From: DASPRM01 sp035319065
GTDB lineage: Bacteria; Acidobacteriota; Terriglobia; Terriglobales; Acidobacteriaceae
Length of the DNA: 21,298 nucleotides
Reading direction: 5' to 3'
NCBI GenBank assembly: GCA_035319065.1
Contig: DATHDM010000168.1
Location: forward strand, 1 to 21,298
The notes below the pieces were generated by a model, which did not search any database, had not been told where the DNA came from, and was given only the letters and a program-made list of their open reading frames with translations. Made by a program: the position numbers and the translations under genes. Within the stretch, counting starts at the first letter, position 1, and every line of letters begins with the position of its first letter. This document shows, in pieces, positions 7,815 to 15,799 of the stretch.

Positions 7815-9497
7815 ATGATCCGAAAGGTCGGACTGGCTTTGGTGCTGGTTGGGCTCGCGGTGTCAGCGCTCGCCGCGACGCCGGGCACGATCTCGGGACA
7901 TGTGAAGGATGCTTCCGGCGTGCCGCAGATGGGCGCGATGGTGGAGATCATCTCCTACAGCAAACTGGTTCCGGAGATCACAGTCTTCACCGACGGTCGG
8001 GGTTTCTATTCGGCTGCAGACCTTTTGCCGGGCGTATACGACGTGAAGGTGAGCGCGCCCTCGTTTCTTCCTAGCCTGCGAGAGAATGTCTCCATTCACA
8101 GCGGCGCCAGCCTGGTGGTAAACCTGACCCTCAATACACTGGCCGAGGCAATCAGACTTCTACCCACGCGGCGCGCCAGCCAGGACGACGACGATTGGAA
8201 ATGGACGCTGCGCTCGATGGCCAACCGCCCCGTCCTGCGGGTTAAGAACGGTGGGCCGGTGGTAGTCTCCAACCAGTCGCAGGCCAAGAGTCTGAAGGCC
8301 AGCCTTGGCTTCATGGCGGGCTCCCAGCCGGAAACTTTCGGCGGGCCCAGTGAAATGAGCACGGATTTCGCCGTCGAAAGATCCCTGTTCGGCAGTGGTC
8401 GCGTGGCGTTTCAGGGCGACGTCGGCTATGGTCCCGGCGCGGGAGCAACCGTGCTGCATGCCGCCTACGAGCACGCGTTGGCGAATGGCTCCAAGCCGGA
8501 GTTGGCCCTGACCATGCACCGCTTCGCCACCTCTCCGCTGACCGTCGCGCGCGATGGCGCGTTGGAAGCCTTGACTGCTTCGGTTGCCGACACCACTACC
8601 CTCGGCGATTTCCTCGATCTTCGGGCCGGTATGGAGTTCCAGACGGTGCAATACATGGGGCGAGTCAATGCCTACCGTCCGTTTGGCTCGATCGACGTGC
8701 ACCTCTCGCCGCGCACCGTGGTGGAATACCAGTATGCCACTTCGGAGCCCAACTCCCGGCGCAGCAAAGGTTACGACACCGCCCCGGCCGATCTCACCGA
8801 AGGCGGCTTGCGGATGTCGCTGGTGGACTTCGATCCGGTGCTGGAGAAGGCCCGCCACCAGGAGATTTCCGTATCCCACAAGCTGGATAAGACATGCCTG
8901 CAGCTGGCCGTATTCTCCGACAATATCCGCAACGCCGCTCTGACCGGCGTGGGAGACGTGGATCCCAATGCGCCCAATGTGCTGCCTGACGTTTATTCCG
9001 GCACCTTCAACTACAACGGCGGGGACCTGAATACCAACGGCATCCGCCTGGTGTTGCAGCGCAAGCTATCCAAGGACCTGACGGCGACGGTCAATTACTC
9101 GTATGGCGGAGTCTTGACGCTGCTGCCCGGCGAAACCGCCACCACTGTGCACGATCTTCACAATGTCCGCCGCCACGGAGTAGCGGCCAAGTTTTCCGGC
9201 GATACCCCGGTCACCAAGACCCGCTGGATCGCTTCCTACAAGTGGACCAGCGGCGGTGCACTCACGCCCGTTGACCTGTTCAATGCCTCGCCCGGGCAAG
9301 CCGACCCTTACTTGAACGTGTTCGTTCGCCAGCCGGTGCCCTCGGTCGGATTCCTGCCCGCGAAGATGGAGGTATTGGTGGACGTCCGGAATCTGCTGGC
9401 CCAGGGCTACATGCCGGTGATGGGCTCCGACGGCCGGACTGTGTACCTGGTACAGTCCCCTCGCGCAGTGCGCGGCGGGCTGGCGTTTGTGTTCTAG
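7815..9497 (+). CDS. Outer-membrane beta-barrel protein with carboxypeptidase-regulatory-like N-terminal domain
   Basis: A 560-residue exported protein. The signal peptide (about 1-21, cut near ALA-ATPG) is followed by a carboxypeptidase-regulatory-like Ig fold (about 23-106, beginning TISGHVKDASG). An acidic linker contains DDDDWKW (about 124-130). The rest (about 135-560) has alternating polar/hydrophobic strands and a terminal phenylalanine, as in outer-membrane beta-barrels. It resembles the TonB-receptor-like proteins abundant in Acidobacteriota, but I cannot see a plug domain or TonB box, and it is about half the usual length of those receptors. ATG 7815 was chosen because GGAGG lies 9 bases upstream and the signal peptide begins there; the frame extends back to 7755 without family-like sequence. 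A partner function with the preceding GWxTD protein is suggested only by adjacency. Confidence 0.78.
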   Translation: MIRKVGLALVLVGLAVSALAATPGTISGHVKDASGVPQMGAMVEIISYSKLVPEITVFTDGRGFYSAADLLPGVYDVKVSAPSFLPSLRENVSIHSGASLVVNLTLNTLAEAIRLLPTRRASQDDDDWKWTLRSMANRPVLRVKNGGPVVVSNQSQAKSLKASLGFMAGSQPETFGGPSEMSTDFAVERSLFGSGRVAFQGDVGYGPGAGATVLHAAYEHALANGSKPELALTMHRFATSPLTVARDGALEALTASVADTTTLGDFLDLRAGMEFQTVQYMGRVNAYRPFGSIDVHLSPRTVVEYQYATSEPNSRRSKGYDTAPADLTEGGLRMSLVDFDPVLEKARHQEISVSHKLDKTCLQLAVFSDNIRNAALTGVGDVDPNAPNVLPDVYSGTFNYNGGDLNTNGIRLVLQRKLSKDLTATVNYSYGGVLTLLPGETATTVHDLHNVRRHGVAAKFSGDTPVTKTRWIASYKWTSGGALTPVDLFNASPGQADPYLNVFVRQPVPSVGFLPAKMEVLVDVRNLLAQGYMPVMGSDGRTVYLVQSPRAVRGGLAFVF

Positions 9498-9568
9498 TGG
9501 GTCGGGAAGTTTCCGCTCCGTATCACGACGTTGTCAGAGTCGCGCGCGGTGTTGTAAATTATCAATGA

Positions 9569-9586
9569 GCCGCGCGAATGCGCGGC
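9569..9586. repeat. GC-rich hairpin after the beta-barrel gene
   Basis: GCCGCGC (9569-9575) and GCGCGGC (9580-9586) are exact reverse complements around a GAAT loop. It lies 71 bases after the stop of the upstream gene and could help end that transcript, but no T-rich tract follows on either strand. Confidence 0.5.
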
Positions 9587-9681
9587 GATCACGTCGATTG
9601 CGTTTCCCGCCGTTTTAGCAATCAGCCAGGCGGTTTGCGGGTCATGCCTGATTTCCCGCTGGGATGCGTTGCACATTCGCA

Positions 9682-9757
<76 letters not shown>

Positions 9758-10115
9758 AATCCCTTCAGTAGCTTGCAGGGCATTGCTTTTGGCCGCCGTT
9801 CCTTCATTGTGGGGGATTTTCTGGGGACCCTTGTCAGTGAGGGTTTCTAAGTGAGGCCCACGCGGACAACGAGCCTGGGAAGCCTGCGTCAGTTCAAGCG
9901 TGATCTGCGCGAGATGGCGCTACGGTTTTCTGATGACCACGCGGAACAGTGGCAACACAACCCGAGAAAAGCACGCGCCCACCATCGGTCCAGAAAATTC
10001 TTTAGAAATAGGTGGAGCGTGGTTTTTGCACACCATGGAATGATTACCTGACAGAAGTGACAGTTTCCAGACGGTTGTGCCGTGCGGCAAATTCTGAAGC
10101 CAAAAGGAGGGCACC
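9758..10115. other. Upstream region of the porin-aspartase-asparaginase-Dcu cluster
   Basis: 358 bases between tRNA-Lys and the porin gene, with no credible gene. A weak 5-bp hairpin (ACCCT/AGGGT, 9827-9844) might end the tRNA transcript. Two TGACAG copies 9 bases apart (10049-10054 and 10058-10063) and a short palindrome TGCCGTGCGGCA (10078-10089) lie just upstream of the porin ribosome binding site and could be operator sequence. I could not identify a convincing -35/-10 pair or a sigma-54 site. Confidence 0.4.
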
Positions 10116-11504
10116 ATGAGAGTGCATCACTCCGGCGTTTGGATAAGAGTTGCCTCCGCCGTGCTGCTGACAGTCGCTTTCTCCACGACTCGCATGCCGG
10201 CACAATCCCAGAACCCTCCCAAGCCAGATCTTCAGCAACTGAAAGAGAAGCTGGCACAGCTAGAGCAGATGATGACAGAAGTAAAAGCTGAGATCGGCGC
10301 CCTGGAGAAACCGCCGAGTACAGCTACGCCGGCGACTCCGAAAGAGACGACGCAGGCAGATAAGAAGCCGAGCCGCGAATCCGACCGCGCTCTCGAATTG
10401 TATGGCTTTGTCCAGCTCGATTCCGGCTACCAGTTCAAACAAAACGATCCCGACTGGTTCGACGTCGTGCGTCCGACCAAACTGCCAGCATTCAAAGACG
10501 AGTTTGCGCCCGATGGAAAGGTGTTCTTTAGCGTCCGACAGACTCGATTCGGGGTAAAGACATCGAACCCCACTCCCCTCGGGGACTTGAAGACAACTTT
10601 TGAATTTGAGCTGTTTGGGACGGGCGTGGACGCTGGCCAAACCACGTTTCGCCTGCGGCACGCCTATGGAGAACTGGGACAATTCGGGGCGGGTCAAACC
10701 TCGAGCCCGTTCATGGATATCGACGTATTCCCCAACACCCTGGAGTATTGGGGCCCAAACGGGATGGTCTTCTTCCGTAACCTGCAGTTTCGGTGGATGC
10801 CCATCAGAGGCGCAAGCCGCTTGACCATCGCGGTTGAGCGACCTGGAGCCAGCGCCGACGGAGGGGTGTATTCCGATCGCATCGAGTTGCAAGGCATCAA
10901 GCCCAAGTTCGATATGCCGGACATCTCATGGCAGGCCCGCATGGCCCGGGAGTGGGGATACCTGCAACTGGCGGGAATAGTCCGCAAGATAACCTGGGTA
11001 GACACGAACAACGACCAGTTCAAGCTCGGTGACACCGCCTGGGGTTGGGGCATAAATGTGAGCTCCAACCTCAAGTTTGGGAAGAAGGATACCGGGAGAG
11101 TCCAGGTCGTTTATGGCGAAGGTATCGAGAATTACATGAACGACGCGCCCATAGACATTGGCGTCAAGAACAATCCTGGAAATCCGGTGACGCCAATCAA
11201 AGGAGTGGCCTTGCCAGTTCTGGGAGTGGTTGCGTTCCTGGATCACAACTGGAATCAGAGATTCAGCAGCGCAATGGGCTATTCCATGGTGAACATCGAC
11301 AACTCCAATGCCGAAAAGCCATCCGATTACCATCAGGGCCACTATGCGGTCGCCAATTTGCTCTATTACCCGGTCAAGAACGTGATGGTCGGCGGGGAAT
11401 TCCAGTTTGGACGACGGGTAAATTTTAGCGATGGCTTTAACGTGAACGATTATCGTCTTCAGTTTTCTCTCAAATACAACTACTCAAAGCTGATGACTTA
11501 TTAA
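10116..11504 (+). CDS. DcaP-like outer-membrane porin
   Basis: A 462-residue outer-membrane protein resembling the DcaP family of trimeric porins, which pass dicarboxylates and other small anions in Acinetobacter. It has a signal peptide (about 1-29, cut near MPA-Q). A predicted coiled coil follows (about 37-64, LKEKLAQLEQMM), as in DcaP, whose N-terminal helix forms a trimer stalk. A Pro/Thr/Lys linker then leads to a beta-barrel starting at LELYGFVQLDSGY (94-105) and ending LQFSLKYNYSKLMTY. AGGAGG lies 5 bases before the ATG, an excellent site. It is the first gene of a same-strand run with aspartase, asparaginase and a C4-dicarboxylate carrier, which fits a role in letting asparagine, aspartate or related acids cross the outer membrane. 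The exact substrate is inferred from context. Confidence 0.82.
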   Translation: MRVHHSGVWIRVASAVLLTVAFSTTRMPAQSQNPPKPDLQQLKEKLAQLEQMMTEVKAEIGALEKPPSTATPATPKETTQADKKPSRESDRALELYGFVQLDSGYQFKQNDPDWFDVVRPTKLPAFKDEFAPDGKVFFSVRQTRFGVKTSNPTPLGDLKTTFEFELFGTGVDAGQTTFRLRHAYGELGQFGAGQTSSPFMDIDVFPNTLEYWGPNGMVFFRNLQFRWMPIRGASRLTIAVERPGASADGGVYSDRIELQGIKPKFDMPDISWQARMAREWGYLQLAGIVRKITWVDTNNDQFKLGDTAWGWGINVSSNLKFGKKDTGRVQVVYGEGIENYMNDAPIDIGVKNNPGNPVTPIKGVALPVLGVVAFLDHNWNQRFSSAMGYSMVNIDNSNAEKPSDYHQGHYAVANLLYYPVKNVMVGGEFQFGRRVNFSDGFNVNDYRLQFSLKYNYSKLMTY

Positions 11505-11586
11505 TCGGTCTCAACCAAAGCGCCGCCTCGATTTTTTTGAGAATCAGCTCATGTGTTGCAGAGCATGCCAGGTCCCTGGAGGTCAT

Positions 11587-13068
11587 ATGAAAAAAACGCT
11601 CGTCATCCTGCTCGCGGGTTTCTGTCTCCTGCTCATTGTGCCAGCAGGCGGTCAGGAAAAAATCAGGGTGGAAAAGGATTTGCTGGGATCAAAGGAAATT
11701 CCTGCCGACGCCTACTATGGTATTCAGACCGCGCGCGCACTCGATAATTTCCAGATCTCCGGCGTTCCCATCAATCACTATCCCGGCTTCGTAGAGGCAT
11801 GGGCGATCGTCAAACTGGCCGCAGCCAGGGCCAACACCGATGTTGGCGCCATGAAGCCAGAAACGCTGCTCGCCATTGAAAAGGCATGCCGTGCGGTACT
11901 CGATGGCAAGTATCACGATCAATTCCCAGTGGACTGGTACCAGGGAGGCGCGGGGACGTCAACCAACATGAACGCCAACGAGGTCATCGCTAATATTGCG
12001 CTGGAGCTGTCAGGACACAAGAAAGGTGAGTATCAGTTCGTCGATCCGCACGATGATCTGAATATGTCTCAGTCCACCAACGACTCCTACCCTACGGCCC
12101 TGAAGGTTGCGTTTCTCTTGCGGAACGAGAAGCTGATCGACGAGTTGAAGAAACTCGCGGCCTCTTTTCGAGTGAAAGGCGATGCATACCTGGAAATGGT
12201 GAAGATGGGCCGGACGGAGATGCAAGATGCCGTCCCCATGACAGTGGGCCAGGAGTTTCACGCGTTTGCGTCTTCTATCGAAAGCGAAATCCAGGGGCTC
12301 AGGGATGCGGAAAAGTACCTATACACAGTCAACATGGGTGCCACTGCGATCGGTACTGGGCTGAACGCGCCCAAGGGATATGCAGAAAGATGCGCCGCCC
12401 ATCTTGCCAAGTTGACGGGCAAGCCGATCGTCCCCGCACCTGATATGCTCGCTGCGACTTGGGATCAACAAGGCTTTGTCGTCTATTCTTCCTCTTTACG
12501 AAGCGTCGCGGTGAAGCTTTCAAAAATCGCCAGCGACTTGATTCTACTGACCTCCGGCCCGAGAGCTGGACTGTTTGAGATCAACTTGCCCGCCTTGCAG
12601 CCGGGCTCCTCGATTATGCCGGGCAAGGTGAATCCGGTTATTCCCGAACTGATCAATGTGATCGCGTTCCGTGTCATCGGCAACGATTACAGCGTCAGCT
12701 TGGCAGCCGACCATGGCCAGCTCCAGCTCAATGCCTATGAACCAATCGAGGGTCTGGCGGTCCTTGAATCCCAGAGTCTGCTATATCGCGGGTCGGTCAC
12801 TCTGCGAACCAAGTGCGTCGAGGGCATCACCGTGAACGAAAGGGTGCTGGAGCGTTATTTGGAAACAACGGTTGGCATTGTGACCGCGCTCAATCCGATT
12901 TTGGGGTACGAAAAGGCAACGGAACTGGCCAGCGAGGCCTACAGGAGCAACAAGGGAATTCTGGAAATCATTCGCGAAAAGAAGATCTTATCGGAGCAAC
13001 AGATCAGGGATTTGCTGGATCCCGTGAAGTTAACCGGGCTCGATAAATCCAAGTATCAATCGAAATAG
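11587..13068 (+). CDS. aspA: Aspartate ammonia-lyase with a Sec signal peptide (predicted periplasmic)
   Basis: Catalyses L-aspartate to fumarate plus ammonia. The 493-residue protein is co-linear with E. coli AspA over its whole catalytic part. Landmarks are DLLGSKEIPADAYYG (31-45), GAGTSTNMN (121-129), QSTNDSYPT (162-170), GRTEMQDAVPM (208-218) and the superfamily signature GSSIMPGKVNP (340-350), which carries the catalytic serine loop. Unlike E. coli AspA, it starts with a Lys-Lys n-region, a hydrophobic core (about 4-20) and a plausible cleavage site near AGG-QEK. The usual AspA N-terminus begins right after this. GGAGG lies 4 bases before the ATG, so the signal peptide is probably translated. 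No lipobox is present. It lies 82 bases after the porin and 61 before asparaginase. An aspartase identity is preferred over fumarase because of the AspA-like N-terminus and neighbours; activity is untested. Confidence 0.92.
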   Translation: MKKTLVILLAGFCLLLIVPAGGQEKIRVEKDLLGSKEIPADAYYGIQTARALDNFQISGVPINHYPGFVEAWAIVKLAAARANTDVGAMKPETLLAIEKACRAVLDGKYHDQFPVDWYQGGAGTSTNMNANEVIANIALELSGHKKGEYQFVDPHDDLNMSQSTNDSYPTALKVAFLLRNEKLIDELKKLAASFRVKGDAYLEMVKMGRTEMQDAVPMTVGQEFHAFASSIESEIQGLRDAEKYLYTVNMGATAIGTGLNAPKGYAERCAAHLAKLTGKPIVPAPDMLAATWDQQGFVVYSSSLRSVAVKLSKIASDLILLTSGPRAGLFEINLPALQPGSSIMPGKVNPVIPELINVIAFRVIGNDYSVSLAADHGQLQLNAYEPIEGLAVLESQSLLYRGSVTLRTKCVEGITVNERVLERYLETTVGIVTALNPILGYEKATELASEAYRSNKGILEIIREKKILSEQQIRDLLDPVKLTGLDKSKYQSK

Positions 13069-13129
13069 TCTAGTTGCAAGCGTTGTCGCGATTGTGGCCT
13101 CAGGAGTTTCCATTAATAAGGAGATATCC

Positions 13130-14203
13130 GTGAAATCGAGACACAAAGTTCCCTTCCTGCTCATCACCCTTCTCTGCTTGGGCGTTGGCCTGCACTCTGC
13201 TGCTCAGGAAAAGAAGCTTCCCAATATCGTAATCCTGGCTACTGGGGGCACGATTGCCGGGGCTGCAGCCTCAGGAACGCAAGCAGCCTACACGTCCGGC
13301 GCTGTAACCATTGACACGATGCTGGCAGCGGTTCCCGGCATTCGGGGCCTGGCCAACATCAAGGGCGAGCAGATTTCCAACGTCGGTTCGCAGGACATGA
13401 CACTGGACATCATGCTCTCACTCGCCAAACGCATCAACGCGCTTCTCAACCAGAATGATGTGGACGGCATTGTCGTCACCCATGGCACCGACACCATGGA
13501 AGAGACAGCCTTCTTTCTTAACCTGGTGGTGAAAAGCCAGAAGCCCGTTGTCCTGGTGGGCTCGATGCGGCCTTCAACCGCGGTAAGTGCGGATGGGCCG
13601 CTCAACCTGTTCAATGCGGTGGGCGTTGCCGCAGATCCTGGCTCCCGCGGAAGAGGCGTGCTGGTGGCGATGAATGACTGGGTCCACGGAGCACACTCTC
13701 TTACGAAGACCAGCACGACGGCGGTTCAAACCTTCATGTCGCCCCTGCGCGGACTAGTTGGCGTCTCCAGTTACGGCAAGAACGACTTCTATAACACGCC
13801 GCCATGGAAGCACACCACCACAAGTGAATTTGACGTAGCTGGAGTCAGCAAGCTGCCCCGCGTTGACATCCTTTATGCCTACGCCGACATGACTGCGGAC
13901 CTGATCGATGCCTCGGTTGCAAATGGCGCCAAAGGCATCGTCATTGCCGGAGTCGGCAATGGCAACATGAACAAAGCTTCCCTGTCGGCTGCCGCGAGAG
14001 CTGCCAAGAAAGGGGTCGTGGTGGTCAGAAGCAGCCGGGTGGTCACTGGGAGCGTCGGGCGCAACGTGGAAGTGAACGATGATGAGATGAACTTCGTAGC
14101 CTCCGACGAACTCAACCCGCAGAAGGCTAGGATTCTGCTGATGTTGGCGCTGCTCAAGCCTCGGACCACGGCAGAAATCCAGACTTTGTTTTACACCTAC
14201 TGA
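13130..14203 (+). CDS. ansB: Periplasmic type II L-asparaginase
   Basis: Hydrolyses L-asparagine to aspartate and ammonia in the periplasm. It has 357 residues, with a signal peptide (about 1-25, cut near SAA-QEK) followed by a typical type II enzyme. Catalytic residues are visible: Thr41 in ATGGTIAG, Tyr54 in the flexible lid, Thr120-Asp121 in THGTDTMEET, and Lys193 in LTKTSTTAV. GNGNMNKA and the end LNPQKARILL are also family-like. The mature part has no cysteine, so it lacks the disulfide of the E. coli enzyme. The start is GTG 13130, with AAGGAG 6 bases upstream. It follows the aspartase gene by 61 bases; its product, aspartate, is the substrate of that enzyme, and both appear exported. 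Confidence 0.95.
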   Translation: MKSRHKVPFLLITLLCLGVGLHSAAQEKKLPNIVILATGGTIAGAAASGTQAAYTSGAVTIDTMLAAVPGIRGLANIKGEQISNVGSQDMTLDIMLSLAKRINALLNQNDVDGIVVTHGTDTMEETAFFLNLVVKSQKPVVLVGSMRPSTAVSADGPLNLFNAVGVAADPGSRGRGVLVAMNDWVHGAHSLTKTSTTAVQTFMSPLRGLVGVSSYGKNDFYNTPPWKHTTTSEFDVAGVSKLPRVDILYAYADMTADLIDASVANGAKGIVIAGVGNGNMNKASLSAAARAAKKGVVVVRSSRVVTGSVGRNVEVNDDEMNFVASDELNPQKARILLMLALLKPRTTAEIQTLFYTY

Positions 14204-14266
14204 TGGGGTGGTTGTGCCAGCTTCCGCCCCTTAGGCGACTGAATCCTCTGGCATGGATTCTAACTG

Positions 14267-15598
14267 ATGATCTGGATTGAACTCTGCATTCTCTTGGCTT
14301 GCATCTTGATTGGTGCGCGCCTCGGAGGACTGGCGCTCGGCACCGTCGCCGGGGTTGGGTTGGGCGTATTTGTCTTCGTATTTCACCTGCCACCCGGTGG
14401 TCCCCCCCAGACCGTCCTCGGCATGATCATTGCCGTGATCACTGCGCTTGCTGCAATGCAAGCCGCTGGCGGGCTTGACTATCTGGTTATGGTGGCGGAG
14501 AAAATCCTGCGTCGACACCCACAGTACATAACCTTTGTTGCCCCTGTGGTCACGTATCTTTTGATCGTTGCCTCGGGTACGACACACGTAATTTACGCCT
14601 TGCTGCCGGTTATCGCCGAGGTCTCGCGCAAGGCGGATGTCCGCCCTGAGCGTCCATTGTCTATCAGTGTGATTGCTGGTTTTCAGGGAGCGGTAGCCTC
14701 TCCGATTTCCGCCGCCACGGTGGCGATGGTGGGCCTTCTTGCCGGACATAATATTTCGCTTCCGCGTCTGCTCGCGGTCACGATACCTTCCACATTCCTG
14801 GCTGTCCTGATCGGTGCGGTTTCCGTTTCCTGGCGCGGTAAGAAGTTAAGCGACGATCCCGAATATCAAGAGCGCCTTGCCAGCGGCGCCCTGAAGCCTG
14901 TGGAATCAACTCCGGTGCCGCAGGGGAAAGCACTCAGAAATGCGCGTGGCTCGATGCTGCTTTTTCTTGCCGGCATCATCATGGTTGTGTTGATTGGCGT
15001 GTTCCCGCGACTACGCCCGGTGTACGAAACAATTGAAGGCGGCGCCACGCAAACCGATCAGGTCAGCATGGGAATGGCCATTATGATCGTCATGATCGCG
15101 ATTTCAGGATTGATCATGATCCTGTTCAAGGCTTCACCTGAGGCCACGCTCAAGGGAACCATCATGCGCAGCGGCATCGTAGCAATCATTTCCATTCTTG
15201 GCGTTTCCTGGCTGGGTTCCTCTTTCTTCGAGGGCAACCGGACCCTTATCGTCAGCTCCATCTCCGACCTGATCCGCGTTTATCCATGGGCCTTCGCGGC
15301 AGGGCTGTTCATTCTATCGGCCATGCTTTTCAGCGTCGCTGCCACGGTTGTAATCCTCATGCCGGTGGGCCTGGCGCTTGGCCTGCACCCTTCGCTCCTG
15401 ATTGCATTCTATCCAGCGGCTAACAGCGTGTTCGTTCTCCCGACTTACGGCACTCTATTAGCTGCCGTCTCCTTCGATCAAACCGGAACAACCAAGATTG
15501 GAAAGTATTTGCTCAACCACAGTTTCATGCTTCCTGGAGTGGTCACGGTTGTGTCAGCGGTGATTATCGCGCTCTTCCTACAGGCGCTTCTTTTCTAA
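14267..15598 (+). CDS. C4-dicarboxylate carrier, DcuA/DcuB family
   Basis: A 443-residue inner-membrane carrier of the Dcu family, which exchanges fumarate, aspartate or malate for succinate in anaerobic fumarate respiration. The start resembles E. coli DcuB closely (GARLGGLALG, then FVFHLPPGGPP at about 38-48), followed by AAGGLDYLVMVAEKILRRHPQY and IASPIS-like segments (here VASPIS). Roughly ten or more hydrophobic helices are visible, with a polar central loop (about 190-225). I cannot separate DcuA from DcuB. The start is fixed: the frame has a TAA two codons before ATG 14267. No Shine-Dalgarno is seen; a four-codon mini-ORF (14253-14267) ends in TGATG overlapping the start, so initiation may be inefficient or coupled. 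It is the last gene of the four-gene cluster. Confidence 0.92.
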   Translation: MIWIELCILLACILIGARLGGLALGTVAGVGLGVFVFVFHLPPGGPPQTVLGMIIAVITALAAMQAAGGLDYLVMVAEKILRRHPQYITFVAPVVTYLLIVASGTTHVIYALLPVIAEVSRKADVRPERPLSISVIAGFQGAVASPISAATVAMVGLLAGHNISLPRLLAVTIPSTFLAVLIGAVSVSWRGKKLSDDPEYQERLASGALKPVESTPVPQGKALRNARGSMLLFLAGIIMVVLIGVFPRLRPVYETIEGGATQTDQVSMGMAIMIVMIAISGLIMILFKASPEATLKGTIMRSGIVAIISILGVSWLGSSFFEGNRTLIVSSISDLIRVYPWAFAAGLFILSAMLFSVAATVVILMPVGLALGLHPSLLIAFYPAANSVFVLPTYGTLLAAVSFDQTGTTKIGKYLLNHSFMLPGVVTVVSAVIIALFLQALLF

Positions 15599-15799
15599 TG
15601 GGTTTATGTGCGAACTGAGCGCGGCCACACAATCACAAGCAAAAAATGCTGATGGCCTCGAAAAGTGCGAGACGAGCAGTTCTTCCTCATGCGGTAGAGC
15701 TGGCAATCGAATTCATGCAAACAAGCCTTTTCGCTCAGCCCTGCGGCTCTCGTTTACCGGCTCTACCTCGCTCCCTTTTTGCTGTTCCTGCGTCCCCTC

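Noticed and set aside
9552..9565. FNR/CRP-like palindrome TTGTAAATTATCAA
   Set aside because: It matches the FNR consensus at eight of ten defined positions, but lies over 500 bases upstream of the porin start, beyond the tRNA, with no promoter beside it.
9827..9844. ACCCT/AGGGT hairpin as a tRNA terminator
   Set aside because: Only 5 bp with an 8-base loop and no real T tract; too weak to call a terminator.
10016..10032. Possible sigma-54 promoter (TGG...TTGCA) upstream of the porin
   Set aside because: The GG and GC elements are only about 5 bases apart instead of 10, so the site geometry is wrong.
9851..10051. 66-codon frame between tRNA-Lys and the porin gene
   Set aside because: No ribosome binding site and basic, low-information composition; overlapping frames of similar quality exist on the other strand.
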